64,000 nt of DNA from Miscanthus floridulus (lineage: Eukaryota > Streptophyta > Magnoliopsida > Poales > Poaceae): assembly GCF_019320115.1 (NCBI RefSeq), contig NC_089583.1, positions 77,377,739 to 77,441,738 on the forward strand. Reading direction: 5' to 3'. Made by a program: the position numbers and the translations under genes. Positions 44,671 through 53,501 of the stretch are shown one piece after another. Positions within the stretch are counted from its first letter, which is position 1, and every line of letters starts with the position of its first letter. The notes beneath the pieces were generated by a model. That model was not told the origin of the DNA and ran no database searches. It was given only the letters and a program-made list of their open reading frames with translations.

Positions 44671-45356
44671 TAAAGATGGCAACAGGGCCCCGATACCCGA
44701 TACCCGATGGGTATTTGATCCATTAGGGGATGGGGATGGGATCATATCTTTACCCACGGGCATCTAAATGGGTAAGAATCCATCCCCGATGGGTATAGCG
44801 GGTACGGGAACATTTCCTGTTTACCCATCCCCGTTACCAATTGGGGAACTTGACAATTTGAGCTGTCATGCGAGTATTAGGCCCATAGAAGCTCAATATA
44901 GGTATTTTGGCCCAAATCTGAACAATCATATATATATTTTGTGTGTTCTAGGAACCCTAGTTTAATTTTTCCTCACCATCTCCGCCAGCAGCACAAGCAT
45001 GCCTGCCTCATGAGCACTCATGCCCCTCGCTTCCTCAGTTCAGTCTCTCTACCACCTTTGCTCGTCCTCCTCACAACCTTGCTCCTTCTCCTCAGCATCT
45101 CCAAGACTCCAACACTTATACCCGGGTGAAGAAGAAATGTCTCCGATTGCAAAGCTATGACCCTAAGTGTCCTTGTTTATCAGGTATATAGTACCCATTG
45201 GGTATCTATTACCTGACTGTTGCCCAACGGGTACGGGGATGGGCAAGAATCTATACCTGAGATAGTTAACGGGGACAGGGACGGGATGAATTCTTCATAG
45301 CAGGGAAGAGAATGTTCTAGCAATACCCGATGGGTACATCCCCGTTGCCATCAGGA
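44671..45356. mobile_element. hAT-type non-autonomous element (686 bp)
   Basis: Terminal inverted repeats TAAAGATGGCAAC and (reverse complement) TCCTGATGGCAAC. Eight-base flanks TATATGAG (44663-44670) and TATACGAG (45357-45364) differ by one base. Inside are multiple copies of CCCGATGGGTA/ACGGGTACGGGGATGGG in both orientations near the ends, and no transposase. It interrupts the CACTA TNPA-like gene just before its last recognisable exon. Confidence 0.8.
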
Positions 45357-45363
45357 TATACGA

Positions 45364-45633
45364 GCAGAACATGTTGCTGATGTTGTTTCCAAGGTCCTCT
45401 CCTAGGCTAGCTGTAACACCTTTTCTTTGAAGAATGCTAGTATTAGGACAAGCTGCTCTAGACTTCAGGAACAACTTGCTGCTCATTAGGAAAGTTTAGC
45501 TATCCTCGCTGAACAAGTGGATCAACTGAAGAGGGAGGCAGAAAACACCGATAGGGAGTTTGAGAAGTTCAAGAAACAGCAATAGAAGGAGTACAATAAG
45601 CTCTGTGAGCATATCATGCTCTTGTTGATGTAG
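45364..45633 (+). pseudogene. TNPA-like CACTA protein, C-terminal exon
   Basis: Begins AEHVADVVSKVLS, then CNTFSLKNASI, a short basic/serine stretch and a coiled coil (LAILAEQVDQLKREAENTD), ending at TAG 45631. This is the usual C terminus of grass En/Spm TNPA-like proteins. Stops near 45403, 45487 and 45583. It continues the gene at 30574-31833 across the nested insertions. Confidence 0.7.
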
Positions 45634-45819
45634 TGAACATTTGGGTTTATTTGTTGTTTTGATGTGAAATTTTGGCAGCATGATATGTGAACTCTGTCAG
45701 TGGTTTGCTGCTAAGCTAAACTAATTTTATTTAATTTAGGTTCAATATAATTATGCATGTTGTCATTTTGTGTAGCAGTGTAGATCTAAAATCATTTTCC
45801 CTGATGTAATGATTGGTGT

Positions 45820-46270
45820 ACACGTGGTAGATTCGATACAGGCACGTTGATAAATAAGAATCTAACATGTGGATGAACTAGTGAATGACACATGTAACAG
45901 CCACGACAGGGCATGTGGGCTAATATAAACAAAATACGTGGTACAAATCCATCCTACCATGTGGTCGAATCAGAAAAAGACATGTGGGGTAGCTCAGGGC
46001 GTGACATGTGGCCAAATAAAATACTAACACGAGGACATACATCATCGAGGCACGTGGCCGAGTAAAAGAAAGACACATGGGGTATTGTGGTCACGCCACA
46101 TGGACCAATAAAAATACGACACTTGGTCCAATGAAGAAGTGACATGTGATCCAACCACAACACGACATGTGTGCCAATAGAAAACTAACATGTGGAACAA
46201 CATGTGGTCTAGTAAGAACCTGAAATGTGCAAGAACCCGAGATGACCATGTTGTGCAATAAGAAGGTGAC
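45820..46270 (+). repeat. CACTA subterminal repeats
   Basis: About fifteen copies, in both orientations, of a short motif around ACATGTGG / ACACGTGG, many followed by CCAAT or AATAAAA. They form the block before the right terminus, as expected for TNPA-binding subterminal repeats. A second inverted motif (TCTATGACGA / TCATCATAGAA) fills 46380-46570. Confidence 0.7.
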
Positions 46271-46570
46271 ACGTACCCAAACCATGTCCAATGCAGCTAG
46301 CTATAGCATGTACATGTGGAAAGCATCTCTAACGGAAGCACCAACCAGTGTGGCTGCCCCTTGCCATGCATGCCAAAGCAGTTCTATGATGATCAATTTT
46401 CATCATAAATCTATCCAATTCTATGACGAATTTCTAGAATCATCATAGAATTGCAAGAATGACATGACTTCTATGACGAACCGTTTTTCGTCATAAATTC
46501 ATCACAAAACTAAAATTATGACAAATTTGGCTCCTTCAGTGATGAAATCTATTCATCATAGAAGTGGATA

Positions 46571-46582
46571 TTTCTAGTAGTG
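46571..46582 (+). mobile_element. Right terminal inverted repeat of the CACTA element
   Basis: TTTCTAGTAGTG, the inverse of CACTACTAGAAA. TAA (46583-46585) would be the 3-bp target duplication. Beyond it gag sequence of an older element resumes. Confidence 0.75.
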
Positions 46583-46585
46583 TAA

Positions 46586-46907
46586 TGTAGCTACTGGATC
46601 CAATGTTATCAATGGGACGCTAACTTTGAGCTAAAGCCAGCGTTAATTATGATGGTGCAAGCTAGTCCGTTTTGTGGGAAAGCCCATGAGGATGCAGATG
46701 CTCATCCCCAACACTTTCTAGAGAATTGTAGCATATTTACCATAAAGGGAGTGACCCAAGAGGCTATGTGTCTTAGCCTTTTCCCCTTCTCTTTGTTAGG
46801 AATGGCTAAGCAATGGTTTTATTCTAACCACAATGTTGTAGACACGTGGGACAAGTGTTCCAACACTTTCTTAGTCAAGTTCTTCCCAATGGGAAAGACC
46901 AATCACT
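46586..46907 (+). pseudogene. Athila-like gag fragment (capsid)
   Basis: Plus-strand capsid sequence: NFELKPALIMMVQASPF, LFPFSLLGMAKQWFYSN, TWDKCSNTF, VKFFPMGKTN. It is close to the gag at 17647-18749 but from another copy. Its beginning is removed by the CACTA end at 46582, and it stops at 46907 exactly where CACTACTACACTTAG begins, so it is cut on both sides. Confidence 0.8.
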
Positions 46908-47640
46908 ACTACACTTAGACCTTTTATAGCCACATCATAACCCCCATCATAGCCGCATTTCGGCCTCAACAGTAAGCTATTAGCAGTGATGGTCATATCC
47001 CTCATTGTTGGCATCTAAGACTAACTATGGTGTACACTACATGACCGTATGGCTATATAATAATGTATCTCTGAAGTTTGCAAAAGAACTAGGCAAAGAG
47101 CACAAAAGAATGAGACCCAAATCCTCATCATCATAATCTACCTCCATAGATTGTAGATCAGAAATAATCTCAAGATCAAGGCACACGGCGCACGGTACTG
47201 GTCGGCATGCACCGCAAGTCTTCTAGGAGATATCTTGAAGATAGAGATGTGTTGAGGTTATGATACCCCTGGTATCTCAACGCACTAATTAGTTAGCCGC
47301 TCGAGCAGCCCACACCGGCCCAACTAGTAGAGGCCCAGCTGTCATGGTTCACCTAAGCAACAAAGGCCCTAGGCCAAGTACCATGTTGTTTGGTCCATCA
47401 TGACCTCTCTCTTCTCCTTCCGCCATAGGCAGCACCGCATGACCCCTCCTCTATCTCAACCTTAGGAAGGTTGAGGAGTGTCGAGCTCCATCAAGTATGC
47501 CAACCCTAACAGAGATAGGCACGCTCCACTAATGCCACAAGGACAGAGGGGATAGCCATCTTGGGGATAGGCGCCATCCCTACATGCCCCTACATAGAAA
47601 AGACAACACCGCCAGGTGGTGATGACCGATACAGCATCCC
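46908..47640. other. Possible second CACTA-type insertion, left end; otherwise unassigned
   Basis: CACTACTACACTTAGACC at 46908 interrupts a gag codon series, consistent with a CACTA-type terminus, but no matching right end is visible in the following kilobases. At 47250-47281 there is an imperfect palindrome (GTTGAGGTTATGATACC / TGGTATCTCAAC). No gene seen. Confidence 0.35.
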
Positions 47641-48177
47641 TATCGATGGAATATCATTGATAGTCCACCAAAGGGTATACCCATGATAGAAGATTGTGCG
47701 GTGGAGGTGCGCGTGATCAAGAAACAGATGGCAACAAAGACATAGGATTTAGATAGGTTTAGGCTATCAATGCAATGTAACACCTTACATCCTGTATTCT
47801 GTTGGATTGTATTGATTCTATATGAGATGGGATGAATTTGAGGGAGTCCCTACCCACCTTATATAGCTAGTTGTAGGGTTACAAGTTAGTTAGATCTAAA
47901 CCTAGTCAGTTACATGATAAATATTAAAAGGAATATGATATCTAGCACTAATATAGATTGACTTATCACTATCACGACTTTCACTGCCGTAGCAATAGAA
48001 GCGACTGTGTTTCACTTCCACCATTGGTTGGACCAATAGCGAGGCCTCCTGATAAAGGAAACCGACAGTTGAAACTTCTATCACCCATGGGTTAATAGTA
48101 GATGTAGCTATGATATTTTCTTCATCGCATGAAAAAGCCAAACCGACTGGATAGGTGTTCTAGCCGCCGGCTCTACA
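47641..48177 (-). repeat. Old LTR of the Retand-related family, antisense
   Basis: On the minus strand it has a TATA box (GCTATATAAGG, near 47865) followed by a GGGTAGGGACTCCC-type leader, then TTGATCACGCGCACC, ATGGGTATACCCTTTGGTGG and a terminus ...CCATCGATA. This is the same order as in the LTRs at 31903 and 43991, but strongly diverged. The other end is probably TGTAGAGCCGG at 48177. No target duplication found, so boundaries are approximate. Confidence 0.6.
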
Positions 48178-48539
48178 TGACCATTTGGTCTACCGGTGAT
48201 AGTAAATTCAGCATGAGTCATTTTCCCATTTCCTAACTACCCACAACATAGTTGCATCTCTATCCCACTTATCCATCTTAAAGGTTGGCGCATTGTTCTT
48301 CTCTTCATTGCACACCTCGCGCCGCGCTGCCGCCACCTCCCGCACGGCCAACGCATTGTTCCTCTCAAAATTTGTGTGAACCACTACACGCCTCGCACCA
48401 TGCCGCCGCTAGATCCAAAGCCAAGGGTATGCTTTATAGCCACATCATGGATCTTTGTTGGGTTATTTTCCTCCTTATTGATCTCATTACTAAGGAAGCT
48501 CTCATCCTACTACACAATGATGATCGTAGGCTCTTCGAA

Positions 48540-49648
48540 ATGGAGGTGGCCCCCAAAAATAGGAACACATTGGCTAGCCTCACAGAGGACTTATTTTGGA
48601 GATCCTCCGCTGCCTCCCTGCTCGCTCCTTGTTCTCCTACAAATATGTCTATAGCTCGTGGAAGCACCTCATCTCCGACAACCGTCAGGTGTTGCCCTAG
48701 ACTATGGCTGACTTCTTCTACGATAATGAGAACGGCAATCAAAACTTTACCAGCGTCTCTAGTGTATGCCCCCTCCTTTGAATTCTTGCCCTTCAACCTT
48801 GACAATATAGCTGTCTTAGATTGCTGCAATAGCCTCATCCTATGCTGGTGCTTTGGGGTAGATGGATACCGCTATGTCATCTGCAATCCAATGACTCAGA
48901 AGTTTAATATACTGCCGCCTAGCACCCATGATGTTGGCCATTATGTTGGTGAGGCTCGCTTGGGGTTCAATCCGATAGCCTCCTCACACTTCTATGTGAT
49001 TGAGTATGTGGATGTTGATGGTTTGTGCGCAGGTGTGGAGATCTACTCATCTAAAATTGCAGCATGGATCTATAAGGAATCTGAATGGGCAAGGATACTG
49101 ATGTGACATTTTACAAACAACCAAGTATGTTTCTTAACGGTTGTCTACACATTATGGGGCACTCTAGGGAGTACTCTATGATACTTGCTGTGGATATGGA
49201 GGGAAACACATGGAGAAAAATTGATAGGCTTAATGGTCTTCAACACTCCATGCATCAAGCTTAGGGTCACTTGTGTGTATGTACTATTGCTGGTCCCAAT
49301 GATTCCAAGCTTTCAATCTGGATCCTTGAAGACTATGGTACTATTGATTGGACATTAAAGCATACGATTAGCACATGAATCCTATTTGGAAGGACTAATA
49401 TTAGATTTGGTTTTGTGGATTGGGTTGCCGAGTACACAGTGATTACAGTTCACCCAAAATGTAATATGATTTTCTTTGCTGGGGAGGATAGAATAATCAT
49501 CGCTTATGACATGGATCGCAGAAGAGTTCATGTCATCCCTACCCATGTATTTCGGTATGAGAGACATAGCGTTAAAAAAGAGTTCAATTGCAGACCATTC
49601 TATCTTCCTTATGTTCCCTTATTCTTGGAATCATTAGTAGAGCAGTAA
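48540..49648 (+). pseudogene. F-box protein with F-box-associated domain, host pseudogene
   Basis: Would be a substrate-recognition subunit of an SCF ubiquitin ligase. Starts at ATG 48540 (MEVAPKNRNTLASLTEDL). The F-box follows after a frameshift near 48590 (LEILRCLPARSLFSYK, then SWKHLISDN). The associated domain starts near 48790 (LDCCNSLI, YVICNPMTQKFNILPP, ARLGFNPIASSHFYVIEYVD) and continues after another frameshift near 49090 to a stop at 49646. There are at least three frameshifts and stops at 48697, 49261 and 49375. Length matches a family member of about 370 residues, apparently intronless. No transposon features, so it is a decayed host gene copy. Confidence 0.85.
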
Positions 49649-50075
49649 ATAAAGCTGCATTTGATGTATCTCTCTGTCATGCATTTTAAATGGACCAAGG
49701 TTGTTTGCTTGTCTATGGACATGTTAATTTCCTCCATGATGGATGTTGTCATTATTTTAGCTAAACTAGTGTGCCATCTTTGTTTTGTTTGCAAATTGAA
49801 TTATTTATTTGGTGCACACGTGCGTTACGGTGGTGTTACAATAACATTTCAACACCAATGTCTCCTCTACTTGGCTTTTAATAGAGGGGTGTGGTCACAT
49901 GTACTGTCTTCTGCTTGGCTTTTAATTTAATTCCTCAAAAAATGTGACACAAAACTTGATCGGATGAACTCTGTTATGCGATGAATATGGAATTAGACAT
50001 TAATTCTTGGTGGTGTGATAGCTCCCATCATCATTTCATACGGTGATTCAGCGTTAGTAGCGCGAAGAGTACTAT
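49649..50075. other. 3' flank of the F-box pseudogene, no gene seen
   Basis: AT-rich sequence with only short frames; nothing recognisable. Confidence 0.5.
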
Positions 50076-50205
50076 AGTAGAACACTTATATTGAATTACA
50101 GAGTAGTTTTCTAACTAATTAGTAGAACACTTATATATTGAATTACGGAGTACTGTAGTAGAACACTTATATTGAAGAGTGTTGTAGTAGAACACTTATA
50201 TAGAA
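50076..50205 (+). repeat. Short direct repeats, TAGTAGAACACTTATA
   Basis: Four copies of (TAG)TAGAACACTTATA, spaced about 30-55 bases, three of them followed by TTGAA. Next to it, ATTCACTCTCGCATGTAAAGAGTGAATTAG forms a small inverted repeat (about 50225-50254). Confidence 0.7.
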
Positions 50206-50250
50206 AATCAAAACCTAACTAATAATTCACTCTCGCATGTAAAGAGTGAA

Positions 50251-51040
50251 TTAGTTTTCTATTCCAATTGCCTTTTCAAACAAAATAATTTCGTGGTGAA
50301 GCCTATGGTCCTCGCTGCAAAATAGAGTCCTTTCTTCCCATCCATTTGGAACTCCACAGTTGCCACCTGTGCATGGAAGATCGCCACATTCCTATGCCGG
50401 CAATGGAGGTAGCCACTTGTGCCACCACGTCATTTCGTGGATCACTTTCATGGCTACCTCACGGCATAGCCGACACCCATTCTTGCTTAGCCGCCTACTC
50501 GTTGGTCCGCCGCTGCCGCCCACCACCATCGCCCACCACCATTGCCCATGATTCTTCCTTGCCCTCGACCCATCTTATGTACTGCCTTGTAGAATTCTCA
50601 TTGCTGGCATCGCCATTGTGCCTGTAGAGGAATATGGCGACTAGATAGGCCACCACATTGTGCCTGCCATTGGCGATGCAGGTGAGATAGTCGAGGCACG
50701 ACGGGGGGCTGTGGTTTTTTGTGAATACGATTTATATCCTAGTGAGCGAGCAAGCCTCTGGGTTGTCGACTTGGGTCAGCCTAGCAAGGAGGGCAAAGTA
50801 GTTGATGAGGTCATTCGACAACCTTGCCCCACATCTACACCGATCCACTGCCACACGCCGACCAATGGTGGGGTCACTGTAGATGCCACGCATGGATGAG
50901 CACATCACCAGTATGCTATAGAGGTTGTCCATGGGCCGCTCCAAGGTTGCAGTGAGGTGGCTGGTAATCTCAATTTGCACCTCGACAGGGAGCGCTACCA
51001 GCGACATGGGGTGCCACCTCATCGCCATGATTGCTAACAT
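50251..51040 (-). pseudogene. Grass F-box/TPR-like family protein (At2g35280-like), host pseudogene
   Basis: Minus strand, start near 51040. The F-box-like N terminus reads LPVEVQIEITSHLTATLERP, followed by ALLARLTQVDNPEACSLTRI. After a stop and frameshift at about 50730 the frame resumes with CLDYLTCIANGRHNVVAYLV and FLYRHNGDA. After another shift, CRLCREVAMK and the cysteine-rich end CGDLPCTGGNCGVPN, then TLFCSEDHRLHHEII, stop at 50251-50253. The order and the Cys-rich end agree with an abundant grass F-box family (recognised from memory). The region is nearly full length with about three disablements. The plus-strand frames over it are shadows. Confidence 0.75.
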
Positions 51041-51456
51041 CGATGGAGGTATTACAAGTGGATTGCGGTGAGCCAGAGGGCTAGAGAGGCGCAGCGGCGT
51101 GATGTACGTTGATTGAGGAGTTTTTTTGTGAAATTTAATTTGATTGATTGAGGAGGAGTTATTGTGACAAACTTATTTCTCAGTTATTTAAAGAGTATCG
51201 TCCGACCACATAGTGCACTGTGCCACTTGATCTTGGATGTTGGATGCGATCTCGACGACATAGCCCACAACATCACAGTTGGGTATGGCATGTTCTTACA
51301 TGTGAATCACACTCCTAATTGATGACCATTGTGGCAGTTGCATTTCCAATGTTTTTGAACACTTTGGGTATGCTGCCAGGCCAAGCGACGTGAAGTACGT
51401 GCCTTGGGAACTTGATGCTGCCAAGCGAATGGTCGCCATTGAATGGATGTGTTGGG
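51041..51456. other. Intergenic, contains one half of a diverged duplication
   Basis: GTGCC.TGGGAA...GATG.TGCCA...GAAT..TCGCCATTG occurs at about 51400-51441 and again at about 51772-51813, on the other side of the MITE. No gene recognised. Confidence 0.4.
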
Positions 51457-51733
51457 TAGGGATGAAAACGGATTGGATATGGACGGATATCACTGATATT
51501 ACATTTGTTTTCATATTTTTGTCCAGATTCGGATTCGAATACGGATAGTGTCAACTATGTTGAATAGGATACGATTAGATATCGACATCATAAATATGCG
51601 ATTTGAGTATTCGGATACGGATATGGTATTAGATGTTGGATATCCGGACTCAGATATGGATAGATCTCAACCCCTCTAAACAAATTCGGTTTCGAATACG
51701 GTAAAAAAAATATTCATACCATTTTCATCCCTA
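51457..51733. mobile_element. hAT-type MITE, 277 bp, perfect 8-bp TSD
   Basis: Ends TAGGGATGAAAACGG and (reverse complement of the right end) TAGGGATGAAAATGG. GTGTTGGG stands immediately on both sides (51449-51456 and 51734-51741). The inside is AT-rich with repeated GGATA/CGGATA motifs in both orientations. No coding capacity. Confidence 0.93.
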
Positions 51734-51916
51734 GTGTTGGGTACACAATGAGGTGAATCGATGGGAAATATGTGCCTAGGGAAGTCGATGTTGCCATGTG
51801 AATCATCGCCATTGCTTCGTATAAGAAAGGGGTGCGGTGTGTTGCTTTCTCCACTCTGAACTTGCAAAATTTTGCAGTTGATTTTTCTCTTTCTTTCTTC
51901 AACTGTCTCTGCAAGC

Positions 51917-52290
51917 ATGGCAGGCCACAGTGACTCCAAGATTGAAAACTCATATTTAGACGAGTCTGAATTCGAAGAGGAGAGTGAGATACTACTTGGC
52001 CTCTCCAATGGAGGCATCAGGTTTTGTGGTCGTGGCGAGGGCACCTTTGTGTGTCCTTTTTGCCATGGCAAGAAAGTGCCATCATGGAGTCTTTGCGAGT
52101 TGTTGCAGCATGCGAATGGGAAGTCTCAGAGGCAAGGGGATCTCTAGGCCATAGCATAGTGCTTTGGCCAAGTATATCCTGAGCAACGATGCCATGGCCC
52201 ATGACCACGAGCAATCAGGCAGTGAAGGCTTGTAGGGACAAACACAACATGGCCAATAGGGCTGACAAGGAAGCACGCAAGGAGAAGGTA
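51917..52290 (+). pseudogene. XS-type zinc finger protein fragment (SGS3/IDN2-like family)
   Basis: ATG at 51917, an acidic N terminus (SYLDESEFEEESEILLGL), then FVCPFCHGKKV and LCELLQHANGKS, matching the zf-XS pattern C-x2-C...H that precedes the XS domain in SGS3/FDM-type proteins of RNA-directed DNA methylation. A stop at 52146 follows; after a frameshift, ALAKYILSNDAMAHDHEQSG and a charged tail continue to about 52290. The XS and XH domains are absent, because a gypsy LTR begins at 52371 and nothing further is recognisable. Probably a truncated copy. Confidence 0.65.
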
Positions 52291-52943
52291 CTAAAGAAAT
52301 AATAACTCTATGTGATGATGTTTTTTGTGATCAACCTTCTTTCATTTTTTATAAGTTACTATGTAGTTCCTGTCACGAATCGAAACTAACTATGTCGGGT
52401 TCATAAACCCAGGGTCCCTCATGGACTAGCTTCCCAACAAAGGCTTGGCCTAGTAGACAACGTTGCAAATGATGTGCAACTCTTGGGCTAGCCCAAAAAC
52501 CTAAACGACGGGCCAGAAGGGTGATCCAAATCTCCAACCGAAAGGCCTGGCCAAGGAGCAATGGCGCCCACTTCTGACTCTGGCCCGCCTCTTTGACTGG
52601 AAGAAGAACAACGCTCGCTTCCAACTCTAGCTCACCTCTGGACGGCCTCTCCGACCAGAAGGCCTAGCCAAAAACACCACTTTCGACTCCAACCTGCTTC
52701 TTCGACCAGGAATGCGCTAAACCCCTGCTTATAGCTCCTTTCCAACTGGTGCAATCAGAGCAAACTAGGACCAACCGACCGGGGACACCCGGTCAGTGAG
52801 GACCAAGAAATGGACAAAGAAAGTAAGGCAGGGCACTCAAGTGAACCACAATACCAAGGACCATACCCTATACACCTGTAGGACAGTACCAACAAGGCAT
52901 GTCAGAAGGGTGCCCTACAACCTTCCTGACATGTCAGGACCCA

Positions 52944-53235
52944 AGTAGTGTTGTGGGCGTCGACATCTTCCTTACAGTGTTGTGAGCGCCATCAACTCCC
53001 ATACCAGACAAACACGGTAAGGCTCCCCCCCCATGTCTCTGGGCATCAATAGTGTTGCGGGCGCCGGCATTTACCATACCAGGCAAACATGGTAAAACTC
53101 CCTACATGCCTCCGGGCATCAACAGTATGGCATGCACCAATGTCTACCATACCAGAAGAAGACGATGCAACCTCCCACGTGCGTCTGACATTAATAGTAC
53201 TATGGGCGCCTACCATCATCTTGTACCTGATGGCA
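52944..53235 (+). repeat. LTR-internal tandem repeat, ~80-bp unit
   Basis: Four diverged copies of GTGTTG.GGGCGCC..CATC..CCATACCAG.CAAAC followed by TGGTAA..CTCCC and GGGCATCAA. No gene. Confidence 0.65.
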
Positions 53236-53501
53236 TGGGCAACGAGACTTAGCATGTGTACACACACTCTCTCTTATAAGGCCATCCCGTTCATCTATAA
53301 TAGGGGGTGCGCTCTCTCCCAAAGAGATCAATCTGTCCACAACAACTCGAACAACACACACAATAGGAGAACCACTAGGTTCAAACCTCGAGCACATGCT
53401 CAAACACTTAGCACATAGTGGAGCTCTCATCACTCTCGGCCCTTTAGACCAGAGTTCGACTGGACCTCTTGTACCCCATCCATCTTTCTCCCTTCTGTTT
53501 G

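Larger units (their letters stand above)
30500..46582 (+). mobile_element. CACTA (En/Spm) transposon, right part, interrupted by a Retand element and a hAT MITE
   Basis: Evidence: TNPA-like exons at 30574-31833 and 45364-45633 in the same orientation, a field of subterminal repeats at 45820-46270, and a right terminus TTTCTAGTAGTG at 46571-46582, the reverse complement of the canonical CACTACTAGAAA. The Retand element 31903-44458 (TSD AGGAG) and a MITE at 44671-45356 lie inside it. I see no TNP2-type transposase. The left end is not visible; 30500 is a conservative start. Confidence 0.75.

Noticed and set aside
47250..47281. Imperfect palindrome considered as a terminator or microRNA precursor
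   Set aside because: Too short and without a wider stem; similar palindromes occur at plant LTR ends.
50346..50627. Plus-strand frames over the second F-box pseudogene
   Set aside because: The minus strand carries the recognisable family sequence.
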